DNA of 51,220 bases from Acidobacteriota bacterium (GCA_022822745.1 JAJEAO010000027.1:1-51220); one strand, 5' to 3'. Numbered from the stretch's first letter, positions 11,540 to 21,941 are shown. Translations and numbers: made by a program. Notes: a model not told the origin generated them from the sequence alone.

Positions 11540-13071
11540 ACCGCCCGCAGCGCTCCCGGAACCCGATCCCGCGCGCATGGGTCGCGGCGGGGCTTCTCCT
11601 CGCCGCCTGTGGTCCGGACCCGGCGATCGAGGAAGCCGCGACCCGGCCGCCGAACGTGCTGTTCATCTCGGTGGACGATCTGAACGACTGGATCGAACCG
11701 CTCGGCGGGCATCCGCAGGCGCGAACGCCGCACCTGTCGCGGCTGGCCGCCGAGGGCGTGCTCTTCACCCGCGCCATGACCCCCTCGCCCTCGTGCAATC
11801 CGTCGCGCACCGCCCTTCTGACCGGAACGCACGCCTACAACTCGGGCATGTACTCCAACTACCAGTGGTGGCGCGATGTCCTGCCCGACGCGGTGACGCT
11901 TCCCCGCTACTTCGGAGACAACGGGTACCGGGTGGCCGGGGCCGGGAAGATCTTCCACAACAACCAGCCGGATCCCCGCTCCTGGGACGACTACTTTCCC
12001 TCGCCCGAGGAGCACATGCCCTCGTCGCCGCGTCCCCCGGGGGAGGGGACGGTGAACATGCCGGCCTTCCCGGACATGTACGGCGCCTTCGACTGGGCGC
12101 CGCTCGATGTCCCCGACGAGGCGATGGGCGACCACCAGTCGGTCGCCTGGGCCATCCGGCAACTGGAGCGTCCGCGCGAGCGGCCGTTCTTCCTCGCGGT
12201 CGGCATCTACCGCCCCCACCTGCCCTGGTACGTCCCGCGGAAGTACTTCGAGATGTTTCCCCTCGATGAGATCCAGCTTCCCCGGAGGCTCGAGAACGAC
12301 CTCGACGACGTCCCCGAGCGCGGAGTCGAGATCGCCCATCGGGGCGGGAACTACCACGCGCAGGTCCTCGCGGCCGACCAGTGGCGCCCGGCGGTTCAGG
12401 GTTACCTGGCCTCGGTCGCCTTCGCCGACGCGATGGTGGGCCGGCTTCTCGACGCGCTCGACCGGAGCCCGCACGCCGCGAACACGATCGTCGTCCTCTG
12501 GTCGGATCACGGCTGGCAGTTCGGGGAGAAGGAGCACTGGCGGAAGTTCGCCCTCTGGGACAACCTCACCCGCGTGGTCCTGATGTTCCGGGCGCCCGCG
12601 GGAACCCCCGGTCTGCCGGACGGGACTCCCGCGGGGTCGCGCTCGGGGAGGACGGTCTCGCTGCTCGATCTCTATCCGACGCTGGTGGAACTCGCCGGGC
12701 TCCCGGCGAAGCCCGGCCTCGACGGCCGGAGCCTCGCGCCCCTGCTCGAAGACCCGGGAGCTGCCTGGGATCGGCCGGTCATCAGCACCTACCAGGTCGG
12801 GGAGTACTCGGTTCGCGGCGAACGCTTCCACTACCTCCGCTACGTGGACGGCAGCGAGGAGCTCTACGACCTCGATGCGGACCCGGAGGAGTGGACCAAT
12901 CTCGCCGCGGATCCCCGCTACGCCGAGGAGAAGGCCCGGCTGGGCGCCCTGCTGCCCACCGACCCGGCCCCGTTCGTCGAGACCGATTACCCGCTCATGC
13001 CCCACCACATCCCGCCGCTTCGCGGGCTCGACGACTACCTGCAGCGCAAGGCTTCCGGCGCCCGGCGCTAA
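11536..13071 (+). CDS. Lipoprotein sulfatase (iduronate-2-sulfatase-like, Cys type)
   Basis: The 511-residue protein starts at a GTG that overlaps the previous stop by 4 bases. The N terminus is a lipoprotein signal: basic residues, then [10 protein letters not shown] with the lipobox cysteine at C25. The mature part is an alkaline-phosphatase-fold sulfatase: [13 protein letters not shown] binds the metal, [11 protein letters not shown] (C87) is the site that a formylglycine-generating enzyme would convert, and [14 protein letters not shown] is the later metal-site segment. It should cleave sulfate esters from a polysaccharide or other sulfated compound at the cell envelope. No maturase gene is in this window. 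A GC hairpin follows the stop. Confidence 0.92.
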
Positions 13072-13093
13072 TCGGCGTCCCGGCGGGTCGTCG

Positions 13094-13114
13094 CCGGATC
13101 GGGCTCTGATCCGG
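13094..13114 (+). terminator. Hairpin after the sulfatase gene
   Basis: CCGGATC (13094-13100) and GATCCGG (13108-13114) form a perfect 7-bp stem with a 7-base loop, 23 bases after the sulfatase stop. There is no T-run, so it is at best a weak or factor-assisted terminator. Confidence 0.4.
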
Positions 13115-13167
13115 ATGCCCGGCCGCGTTCGTGGTACACATGGGGTCCGTCCCGCGGAGGAGTCACG

Positions 13168-14451
13168 ATGAGGCTGAAGAGCGTCCGGATCGAGAACTTC
13201 CGGGCGATCCGCGAGCTGGAACTCGATCTCCATCCGCGGCTCACCGTCCTCCACGGAGCGAACGCGCACGGCAAGACGAGCGTCCTGCGCGCGATCGCGG
13301 TGGGGCTCGGCGCGATCCCGTCGCGGCTGCCGGAAGTCCAGGGCGTGAACTTCGCCCGGGTGGACCTCCGCACCGGCGGCGGCCCGACCGTGGTCACGCT
13401 CACCCCGGAGGAAGGCGAGCCGTGGTCCCGGGTCCGCGGCAACGGCAAGGCGGGTCTGCTTGCGGGAAAGCGGGCGCCCATCCGCTGGCTGCATCGGCGC
13501 CTTGACCGCATCGTGGAGGCCGACCGCAACGGAGACGCCCTGGACCTTCCGATCGTTGCGAGCTACGACACCCAGAGGTCTGTCCCCGATGTGCCGCTGC
13601 GCCTGAAGTTCCCCCGCGACTTCCCCCGGTATGCGGCGCTCGAAGGCGCCCTGGCCGCGCGCACGAGCTTCCGCAAGCTGTTCGAGTGGTTCTACTTCAA
13701 GGAGAACGAGGAGCTGAGGGGCCAGAGGTACCGGCGGGATCTCGATTTCCGGCGACCCGATCTGACCGCGGTGCGCCGCGCGATTTCGGGGATGATCGGC
13801 GAACTCTCGGAGCCCCGGATCGAGACCCGTCCGTTGCGGTTCGAGCTCGACTACCGCCTGAACGGGAAGACCGAGCCGATCGACCTGCTGAAGCTGAGCG
13901 GGGGCTGTCAGGCTGTCCTCGCCCTGAGCGCCGACCTGGCGTGGAGGATGGCGCAGGGGAACCCGCATCGGGAGGATCCCCTCTCCTCCTCCGCGATCGT
14001 CCTGATCGACGAAGTGGATCTGCACCTCCATCCCGGGTGGCAGCAGCGCATCCTGACCGACCTGCTCGACACATTCCCGAACGCGCAGTTCATCGTCTCG
14101 ACCCACAGCCCGCAGGTGCTCACCACGGTCCGCCCGGAGCAGATCATCCTCCTCGCCCGGGACGGCGCCGATGTCGTCGCTGGAGAAACGGGAGCCGCAA
14201 CCTACGGCGCGGAGGCGGGCAGCGTTCTGCACGCCGTGATGGGTATCGCGGAGAGGCCCCCCGGAAACGAGTTCGCGGACGCTTTGGCGCGATACCGCCG
14301 CCTGATCGAATCCGGCAAGGGAGAGTCCACGGACGCTTGTCGGCTGCGCGGGAAGCTGAACCGTCTGTCCCGCCGCGACCCGGGCCTCTACAGGGCCGAC
14401 CTGGCGCAGGAGAGGCGCAGGATTCTTCGAGAGATGGCGGATCCGGCTTGA
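13168..14451 (+). CDS. Septu-like PtuA: AAA/ABC-type ATPase
   Basis: The 427-residue protein is a RecF/SMC-like ATPase of the kind paired with HNH nucleases in Septu defence. It shows MRLKSVRIENFRAIRELEL, Walker A GANAHGKTS (G30-T37), the ABC signature LKLSGGCQAV near residue 245, Walker B IVLIDEVDLHLHPG near 280, and the H-loop FIVSTHSPQ. The start ATG at 13168 has a strong GGAGGAG ahead of it. The next gene begins inside its stop codon (TTGA), which is typical of a two-protein complex. In known systems the ATPase senses phage infection and controls the nuclease. That function is inferred from the pair; the ATPase alone would be read as an OLD/RecF-like protein. Confidence 0.82.
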   Translation: MRLKSVRIENFRAIRELELDLHPRLTVLHGANAHGKTSVLRAIAVGLGAIPSRLPEVQGVNFARVDLRTGGGPTVVTLTPEEGEPWSRVRGNGKAGLLAGKRAPIRWLHRRLDRIVEADRNGDALDLPIVASYDTQRSVPDVPLRLKFPRDFPRYAALEGALAARTSFRKLFEWFYFKENEELRGQRYRRDLDFRRPDLTAVRRAISGMIGELSEPRIETRPLRFELDYRLNGKTEPIDLLKLSGGCQAVLALSADLAWRMAQGNPHREDPLSSSAIVLIDEVDLHLHPGWQQRILTDLLDTFPNAQFIVSTHSPQVLTTVRPEQIILLARDGADVVAGETGAATYGAEAGSVLHAVMGIAERPPGNEFADALARYRRLIESGKGESTDACRLRGKLNRLSRRDPGLYRADLAQERRRILREMADPA

Positions 14452-15182
14452 AGCGAATCCGGACGCTGAAGACAGCGCCACCGGGCCTGAGCCGCTACCG
14501 GTCGCAGCAGGGCGCGAGCGCGCGTTGGCGCGAGTTTCGGGAGTTCGAAGAGGGGGCCGCGCGGGTCGAACTGATCGAGACGTTGACGCAGCTCCAGCAC
14601 GGGCTGTGCGGGTACTGCGAAATCGACCTCACTCCAACGGACCGACTGATCGAGCACTTCGTTCCGCGGAGTGATTCCCTCCGGGGTGCGCAGCTCGAAT
14701 TCAGCCCGAAGAACACGCTGGCGAGCTGCCAGGGAGGCTCCAGCCATACCCGTGACGGCGGCCACCGTCACGTCGATCGGACCTGTGACCAGGCCAAGGG
14801 AGCGCATTGGAGCCCGGATCTGCTGGATCCAAGGAGAATTCCGGATCAGCCCGCGCTGATGCTCGTGGAGCCGGACGGGACCATCGTTCCCGATCCCCGC
14901 GCCTGTCGGAGAGTCGGTGTGACGCCGGAACGAGTCTCGGGCACGATCGAAGTCCTGAATCTGAACGCACCGCGTCTCAAGGAAATCCGAAAGGAGGTGT
15001 GGGACGAGATGGACCAGTTGTGGTCCCGTGTCGCAGATCCCGGACAGCTCAGGCAGGTGATGCGATTCCTGCTCTTGCCGCGCAAGGACGGTCGCCTGCG
15101 TCCATGGTTCTCGACCATGCGGAGCTTCTTCGGTGAGAGTGCGGAGCTCGTTCTCTCCAGGGAATCGCCGCGCTGGATCTGA
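14448..15182 (+). CDS. Septu-like PtuB: HNH endonuclease (TIGR02646-like)
   Basis: A 244-residue protein with an HNH-type metal-binding core: HGLCGYCEIDL (C54, C57), IEHFVPRSD (H70), then SPKNTLASC and CDQAKG, the arrangement seen in TIGR02646/PtuB proteins. It would cut DNA (or tRNA in some relatives) once released by the ATPase. The start is a TTG overlapping the ATPase stop by 4 bases; no other start fits before the conserved KTAPPGLSRYRS region. Base composition looks less GC-rich than in the core genes around it, which fits an acquired defence cassette. A reverse transcriptase, which would mark a retron, is not present nearby. Confidence 0.82.
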   Translation: MKRIRTLKTAPPGLSRYRSQQGASARWREFREFEEGAARVELIETLTQLQHGLCGYCEIDLTPTDRLIEHFVPRSDSLRGAQLEFSPKNTLASCQGGSSHTRDGGHRHVDRTCDQAKGAHWSPDLLDPRRIPDQPALMLVEPDGTIVPDPRACRRVGVTPERVSGTIEVLNLNAPRLKEIRKEVWDEMDQLWSRVADPGQLRQVMRFLLLPRKDGRLRPWFSTMRSFFGESAELVLSRESPRWI

Positions 15183-15254
15183 CATCATGCGCGGCCGTCA
15201 GGCTCGCGCCGGACCGGCGGGAGTCGGCGCGCGGGATCTCGACGGAGGACGGAC

Positions 15255-15728
15255 TTGAACGAAACCAGAGCCATCCACGGCACGATCACCTGCTCGCGGG
15301 TGTTCGATGCGTCACCAGCCCGCCTGTTCGCGGCCTGGGCCGACGAGACCACCCACGACGAGTGGCTCCCCGCCCCCGAGGGGATGCGATATGTCTATGA
15401 GGGCCGGGATTTCACGGTCGGGGGACGGGAACGCTGCGACATGCGTCGGGGCGACGAGGTGCTCGCCGTTTTCGAGCACCACTACCTCGACATCGTGGAG
15501 AACCGCCGGGTCGTGTGGTCGGTCCGCGCCATGATGCCGGACGGGACCCTGATCAGCATCTCGAAGAACACCGTCGAGATCGAGGCGGCGGATGACGGCG
15601 CGCGGCTCGTCTGCGCCGAGCAGACGAGCTGGTTCGTCGGCCGCTCCATGATGGAGGAGCACGAAGGGGGGTGGAAGACGCTCCTCGACGGCCTCGAGGC
15701 TTTCCTCACCCGCTCGTCGGAGTCCTGA
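15255..15728 (+). CDS. SRPBCC/AHSA1-family protein
   Basis: The 157-residue product has the START-like AHSA1 pattern: an opening beta strand ending in SRVFDASPARLFAAWADE, then EWLPAPEG, a central GGRERCDM strand, the paired strands FEHHYLDIVENRRVVWS, and a C-terminal helix MMEEHEGGWKTLLDGLEAFL. Such proteins bind hydrophobic ligands or act as Hsp90 co-chaperone-like modules; the ligand is unknown. The TTG start at 15255 follows a GGAGG about 7 bases away. It lies 72 bases after the nuclease gene and 25 bases before the next gene on the same strand, so it may be co-transcribed with the defence cassette or be a passenger. Confidence 0.8.
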   Translation: MNETRAIHGTITCSRVFDASPARLFAAWADETTHDEWLPAPEGMRYVYEGRDFTVGGRERCDMRRGDEVLAVFEHHYLDIVENRRVVWSVRAMMPDGTLISISKNTVEIEAADDGARLVCAEQTSWFVGRSMMEEHEGGWKTLLDGLEAFLTRSSES

Positions 15729-15753
15729 TCCGACTGCGCACCGATTCCCATCC

Positions 15754-16125
15754 GTGCACGCGACTCCGGAGCGGCGGCGCCTTGCCAGGCGAATCGCCTT
15801 CCTGCGAGAAGAGGCGGAGTTCGAGGGAATCAGGGTTCAGCCCGGATCGGAGGAGGACTTGAGGGAGTCCATCGCGTCGAACCGGCTGCGACGGCCGATG
15901 CTCGTCCTCTCGGATGACGGCGAATTCCGGGCTGTCTGGAAGGGGCCACGCGGAGAGCGGATCGCGATCCTCTTCGAGGGGGCGGGTCAGGGTGAGTTGC
16001 TCCTGTTCGGCGCAGTCGCTTCCAGCGGCAAACGGGACGACCTGGTCTTGATGTGCCCGCTGGAACAGATGCCCTCACGGATCGAAAGCTTCGATCTGGC
16101 TCCAGTCTGGCGCCACGCCTGCTGA
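15754..16125 (+). CDS. Uncharacterised 123-residue protein, first of a coupled trio
   Basis: I do not recognise a named family. The protein has a basic N-terminal helix (ERRRLARRIAFLREEAEF), then a mixed alpha/beta region with FRAVWKGPRGERIAILFEG, the kind of strand pair seen in small proteins that accompany toxin or defence genes. There is no signal peptide or membrane segment, so it should be cytosolic. The GTG start lacks an obvious ribosome-binding site, so the exact N terminus is uncertain. Five bases separate its stop from the start of the next small gene, and that one overlaps the third. The fixed spacing suggests a single three-protein unit. Confidence 0.6.
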   Translation: MHATPERRRLARRIAFLREEAEFEGIRVQPGSEEDLRESIASNRLRRPMLVLSDDGEFRAVWKGPRGERIAILFEGAGQGELLLFGAVASSGKRDDLVLMCPLEQMPSRIESFDLAPVWRHAC

Positions 16126-16130
16126 GGCTC

Positions 16131-16388
16131 GTGGACGACCTCCCCGCACGGAACCATGTCGTTCGGTATGTCCGGCCGGGCCTCGTGCTGGACGACGGGA
16201 CGGTGGACGGGAAAACGTTTCAACTGCGACCGCAGGAGAGCGGTCTTTCGGTCCACTGGCTCGAATATTGGAGCGACGACGACCGGACCAATCAGCTCGC
16301 CGAAGTGCGCCGTGTCTCTCGCCTGAAGCGCAGACCGAACGGGAAGCTCGAGCAACTCCCCGTGAGCCGTAGACTCGCTCCCTCATGA
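16131..16388 (+). CDS. Uncharacterised 85-residue protein, second of a coupled trio
   Basis: The protein begins at a GTG 5 bases after the previous stop. Its sequence is well ordered: NHVVRYVRPGLVLDDGTVDG, then FQLRPQESGLSVHWLEYW and a basic tail RVSRLKRRPNGKLEQL. From memory, small proteins with the pattern RYV-x(n)-LSV(N/H)WLE occur in many genomes without an assigned function, often beside another small gene. The stop codon overlaps the ATG of the next gene (ATGA). A frame open further upstream overlaps the first gene, but residues before the GTG do not look conserved. Function is unknown. Confidence 0.6.
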   Translation: MDDLPARNHVVRYVRPGLVLDDGTVDGKTFQLRPQESGLSVHWLEYWSDDDRTNQLAEVRRVSRLKRRPNGKLEQLPVSRRLAPS

Positions 16389-17107
16389 GTCGCAGCGAGA
16401 TCGTCCTGGCCGCGATGGCCCCAGGCGGGACCGGTGCATGGTTCGACCCGGCGCGAATCCAGCAACTGTTGTTCCTGGTTCACGTCGAGGTCGCCTCTCG
16501 CTTCAGCCCACGCGTCTTTCGCTTCCAGGTTGACGAATGGGGTCCAGTGGATCCAGGGATCGGTGCGGAGCTTCACGAGCTCTCCGGCCGAGGCCTGGTG
16601 GAGATCGATCGCACGGGTGAGTACGCCATCTATTCCCTGACTGGACCAGGAGTCGCGGCAGGGCTCGCCGCCCTGGATGGAATGTCCGAAGCGGCCCGAC
16701 GGTTCATCGAGGATGCGAACCTCTGGGTGCGGACCCGCACGATCCGCCAGGTGCTCCTCGAAATCCGGACGAGATACCCGGACCGCGCAGCCGCCGTGTC
16801 GGTCGGAGTCACGCGCGAAATGGCGACCCCAGCAACGCCCTCGCCATGGCGCGCGTTCCTGCGCGGGATGCGCCGAACTCTGGACTTCGGTCATCCGCTC
16901 CCCGATCGTCACGCGACCGGCCGCGTCGCCGACGCGGATGCGATCAGCGCCGACTGGATCGCCGTCGGTCAGGCGCTCGAGGATGCGCTCGCCGCTCAGG
17001 GCCCGCCGCCCCCGTCCATGACCACACCCGACGAGCCGATAGAGGATCGAGGGGCATCGTGCGCCCCACACCCCAGCGCTTCCGCAGGGCTCGAGAGAAG
17101 AGACTGA
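16385..17107 (+). CDS. Uncharacterised 240-residue protein with a Panacea/YwgA-like winged-helix N-terminal region
   Basis: The first 110 residues follow the pattern of DUF4065/Panacea and YwgA proteins: RIQQLLFLVHVEVASRF, FRFQVDEWGPVDPGI, LHELSGRGLVEI and YSLTGPG. In that group the domain is a winged helix used as an antitoxin or adaptor. The middle holds helices (EAARRFIEDANLWVRTRTI); the last 50 residues are rich in P, A and D and probably disordered. The ATG start overlaps the preceding stop. If the fold assignment is right, this could be the immunity or sensor part of a three-gene system. The similarity is a pattern judgement only. Confidence 0.6.
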   Translation: MSRSEIVLAAMAPGGTGAWFDPARIQQLLFLVHVEVASRFSPRVFRFQVDEWGPVDPGIGAELHELSGRGLVEIDRTGEYAIYSLTGPGVAAGLAALDGMSEAARRFIEDANLWVRTRTIRQVLLEIRTRYPDRAAAVSVGVTREMATPATPSPWRAFLRGMRRTLDFGHPLPDRHATGRVADADAISADWIAVGQALEDALAAQGPPPPSMTTPDEPIEDRGASCAPHPSASAGLERRD

Positions 17108-17131
17108 TCCTCAGCGGGTGGACCGTCTGTC

Positions 17132-17163
17132 GTCCGGGAGCGCTCCACCAGCCTCTCCCGGAC
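17132..17163. terminator. Bidirectional hairpin between convergent genes
   Basis: GTCCGGGAG (17132-17140) and CTCCCGGAC (17155-17163) form a perfect 9-bp stem with a 14-base loop. It lies between the stop of the plus-strand trio (17107) and the stop of the minus-strand membrane protein (17171), where a shared terminator is expected. No T-run follows on either strand. Confidence 0.5.
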
Positions 17164-17170
17164 CGGCTGA

Positions 17171-17680
17171 CTACGGCTGCTGGGTGTCGTTGGCGTTCGA
17201 GCTGTCGTCGTCGTTCTGGCCGCGCATGTGGGCGAAGAGGTAGCCGAGCGAGACGAGCTCGAGCGCGATCCCGGCACCGAAGAGTGCCTTCGTGGGCGTG
17301 TCCCATCCGAGCCGGCTGCCGTCCTCGTCGTAACACTGGGCGTCCTGCCACTGGCGGAATCCTTCGTACTGGTCCACGAAGTCGTGGGCGTCCTGGCCGC
17401 GGCACGGCAACCACCGCCACAGGAAGGCCCCGATGAACGCGCCGGCGCCGCTGATCGCGAACGCCAGCGCGCTGCGCCTCTTGTCATCGTCCCGGATCGT
17501 GCCGGTCGTGATCCGGGGCGTGTTCTGAGCCCGCCAGGCGCCGCTCGCGGCGGCGGTCTCGGCAGCTTCGAGGAGCGTGGTTCCGACTGCGGGCGCTCGC
17601 GGCGCCGCGGCCGCCCGGGTGGCGGCCACCGGGGAAACGATCAGGGCGGCGGTGAGAATCATCGCGATCGCGGAGGTCAT
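17171..17680 (-). CDS. Small secreted/membrane protein, paralogue A
   Basis: The 169-residue protein begins MTSAIAMILTAALIVSP, a signal peptide ending near ATRAAAA. It shares with its neighbour at 17796-18278 a block ETAAASGAWRAQNTP, then ITTGTIRDDDKRRSALA, a hydrophobic segment SGAGAFIGAFLWRWLPCR, and a second hydrophobic segment ALFGAGIALELVSLGYL followed by a charged tail. Two paired cysteines (PCRG and AQCYDEDGSR) are kept in both, suggesting a disulfide between the membrane segments. No known family comes to mind. The upstream ATG in the same frame is less likely because it would bury the signal peptide. Confidence 0.7.
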   Translation of the reverse strand: MTSAIAMILTAALIVSPVAATRAAAAPRAPAVGTTLLEAAETAAASGAWRAQNTPRITTGTIRDDDKRRSALAFAISGAGAFIGAFLWRWLPCRGQDAHDFVDQYEGFRQWQDAQCYDEDGSRLGWDTPTKALFGAGIALELVSLGYLFAHMRGQNDDDSSNANDTQQP

Positions 17681-17795
17681 GATTTGTTCTCCGGGGTTTC
17701 TTCTCCGGGCCCGGGTTCGGGCCGTCAGATCAGACTTCGTTCGGGCGCGGCGACAGAGGTCATCACTTGAAGGGTTCGGCAGCGCTCCGGCAGGG

Positions 17796-18278
17796 TCAGG
17801 GCTGGTTGCCGGCACGTGCGGAAGCGTCGTCGTCGCTCCGCAGGTGCGAGATGAGGTAGCCGAGGGAAACGATTTCGAGGACGACGCCGGCGCCGAGGAG
17901 GGCCTTCACCGGCGGCTCGAGCGGCGCGCGGGAGCCGTCCTCGGCATAGCACTTGACGTACTTGGCCGCGCCCGTCGAGGTCGTGTCGGTGGCGGAGGCG
18001 TTCCGGCACGGGATCCAGTGCCACAGGCCCGCGCCGAGGAACGCCAGGGCGCCACTGAGACCGTAGGCGAGCGCGCTGCGCTTCTTGTCGTCCTCACGGA
18101 TGCGCCCGGTCGTGATCGTCGGAGTGTTCTGGGCTCGCCAGGCGCCGCTGGCGGCGGCGGTCTCGACCGCAGCGACGAACGAGCCGGCGGGGGACTCCGG
18201 CGGCTTCCGAGCGGCGGCGAAGCCGAGTCCGGGAGTGATCAGCGCGACCACGAGCAGGAGGGAGGTGACGCGGTTCAT
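17796..18278 (-). CDS. Small secreted/membrane protein, paralogue B
   Basis: This 160-residue protein starts MNRVTSLLLVVALITPGLGFAAA in meaning (signal peptide to about residue 23) and repeats the blocks of paralogue A: ETAAASGAWRAQNTP, ITTGRIREDDKKRSALAYG, a membrane segment with LAFLGAGLWHWIPCR, then VKCYAEDGSR and ALLGAGVVLEIVSLGYL. The two genes are 115 bases apart in the same direction, a clear tandem duplication that has since diverged. The two copies differ most in the loop between the cysteines. The likely location is the inner membrane with a periplasmic loop. Role unknown. Confidence 0.7.
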   Translation of the reverse strand: MNRVTSLLLVVALITPGLGFAAARKPPESPAGSFVAAVETAAASGAWRAQNTPTITTGRIREDDKKRSALAYGLSGALAFLGAGLWHWIPCRNASATDTTSTGAAKYVKCYAEDGSRAPLEPPVKALLGAGVVLEIVSLGYLISHLRSDDDASARAGNQP

Positions 18279-18348
18279 CGGACTTCCTTCGGACGGGGTC
18301 GCGCGGAGGGGTTCCCTCGTCGGAGAAGAGAGGGCGCCCGGGCTCACT

Positions 18349-18822
18349 TCAGTTCGCGATGCGGACGGAGACGTTGCCGGCGATGACGGTCTCGCCGGAA
18401 CGCTGGAGGCGGAGATAGACCCGGTAGGTGCCGGGCAGCGAGAAGCGGTGGCTGTTGAAGAAGTAGGTCTCGATGTCGGCGCCGGGCTCGTAGGGGTCGC
18501 AGTCCGGCTCATAGACCGATTCGGTGTCGTCATCCCAGTCCCACACTTCCTCGAGGCAGTAGTAGTCCTCGGGATTCTCGGCCTCCTCGAGGTTCTCGAG
18601 CCGCGCGCTGACGCGGACGTCGAGCGACGGGCGGCGACTCTCCCCCGGCATCCGCGGTCGGAGACGAAGCTGACGCGGCGCGCGAAGCACGAGGCGCGGT
18701 TCGGCGGCCGATGCCGCGCCCTCCGTCACGAACTCGACCTCGACGGCGGGCGTCCCCGCCTCCGATTCCGCCCCTCCGAGCGCCAGCGGGGCCAGCAGCG
18801 CGAAGGCCGCTGCCAGCGTCAT
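18349..18822 (-). CDS. Secreted beta-sandwich (PKD/Ig-like) protein
   Basis: The 157-residue product has a signal peptide (MTLAAAFALLAPLALGGAES) and a mature part that reads as one beta-sandwich: VEVEFVTEG, LVLRAPRQLRLRP, LDVRVSARLENLEE, then an acidic turn WDWDDDTESV reminiscent of the WDWGDG turn of PKD domains, and the closing strands GTYRVYLRLQRSG and GNVSVRI. The cysteines YYCLEE and PDCDPYE may bridge. Upstream GTG codons in frame could lengthen the N terminus; I prefer the ATG at 18822. It is the first gene of a minus-strand group with the two membrane paralogues, so the three may form an envelope unit. Confidence 0.65.
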   Translation of the reverse strand: MTLAAAFALLAPLALGGAESEAGTPAVEVEFVTEGAASAAEPRLVLRAPRQLRLRPRMPGESRRPSLDVRVSARLENLEEAENPEDYYCLEEVWDWDDDTESVYEPDCDPYEPGADIETYFFNSHRFSLPGTYRVYLRLQRSGETVIAGNVSVRIAN

Positions 18823-19119
18823 GGCGCGAACGGCGCGGTGGCGGTTCGGGGGAGTGATCGGGAGAGTCGTCGGTCGCACGAACCTCACTATACGGCCCCG
18901 GAGCGAGCGGCGCCCCGGATCCCGATTTCTCATGCCCCCGCCCCGGTCACGCCGAATGGATCCGGGGCATCATGACCGCGATCGAGCCGCCGCCGTCGGT
19001 CGTCCCGGAGGGTGAATGGCGGAAGCGCCGACCGGAGGGGACTTCGGACGGACGAAAGCTCGCCACGGGGAACCCGGGCCAGGCGGCTCCCGGCCGGCCG
19101 GAGGATCCGTGTTCGAACG

Positions 19120-19581
19120 CTACGACCCGTACGCCGTCCCGAACTCCTCGCGCCGGGAGCGGCCCCGTTCCGCAGCCCCGGTGTCGGTGGCGAGATCGAC
19201 ATCCTCGACCGCTTCGGCGGTTTCCGTGAGCACGATGACCTCGTCGTCGAGGACTTCCACGAACCCCCAGTGGATCTCGATGAAGTGCTCCTCGTCCCCC
19301 TGGCGGTACTGGAGGCGGCCCTCGCCGATCTGGCTCAGGAAGGGCGCGTGTCCCGGCAGAACGCCGAAGAATCCGAGGACGCCCGGGGCCTCCACGTAGT
19401 CCACCTCGTCGCGGAACGCCACTCCGGACGGAGTGACGACTTCCAGGCGGAGCCGGCGGTTTCCCCGGCCTGATCCGTGGCCTGAGGCGTCGCCTGCTCC
19501 GCTGCCTAGTCCCTGGCCTGATCCGTGGCCTGAGGCGTCGCCTGCTCCGTCGCCTCTTCCCCGGCCTGATCCGTCGTTCAT
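19120..19581 (-). CDS. atpC: F1 ATP synthase epsilon subunit with Gly/Ser-rich N-terminal repeat
   Basis: Residues from about 42 on are a standard epsilon beta-sandwich: LRLEVVTPSGVAFRDEVDYV, GVLGFFGVLPGHAPFLSQIG, and ETAEAVEDVDL. Epsilon couples rotation between gamma and the c-ring and can inhibit ATP hydrolysis. The C-terminal helical domain is short here. Odd: the first 40 residues are a low-complexity G/S/D/A/H tract encoded by a 48-bp tandem repeat; epsilon normally begins within a few residues of the first beta strand. The ATG at 19581 has a GAGG ahead of it and no other start lies between the repeat and the domain, so the tract appears to be translated. It follows atpD by 8 bases and ends the operon. 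Confidence 0.92.
   Translation of the reverse strand: MNDGSGRGRGDGAGDASGHGSGQGLGSGAGDASGHGSGRGNRRLRLEVVTPSGVAFRDEVDYVEAPGVLGFFGVLPGHAPFLSQIGEGRLQYRQGDEEHFIEIHWGFVEVLDDEVIVLTETAEAVEDVDLATDTGAAERGRSRREEFGTAYGS
19461..19575. repeat. 48-bp minisatellite inside the 5' end of atpC
   Basis: A 35-base block begins at 19467 and again at 19515, and its first 12 bases recur at 19563, so the period is 48 bases (16 codons). The reading frame is therefore kept whatever the copy number. It encodes the Gly/Ser/Asp/His-rich head of the epsilon subunit. Confidence 0.85.
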
Positions 19582-19589
19582 CGGAAACC

Positions 19590-21918
<2,329 letters not shown>

Positions 21919-21941
21919 GGGACGGTTTCAGCGCGCCTCCG

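Noticed and set aside
13168..15182. Retron instead of Septu
   Set aside because: No reverse transcriptase gene or structured msr/msd-like RNA region is seen next to the ATPase/HNH pair.
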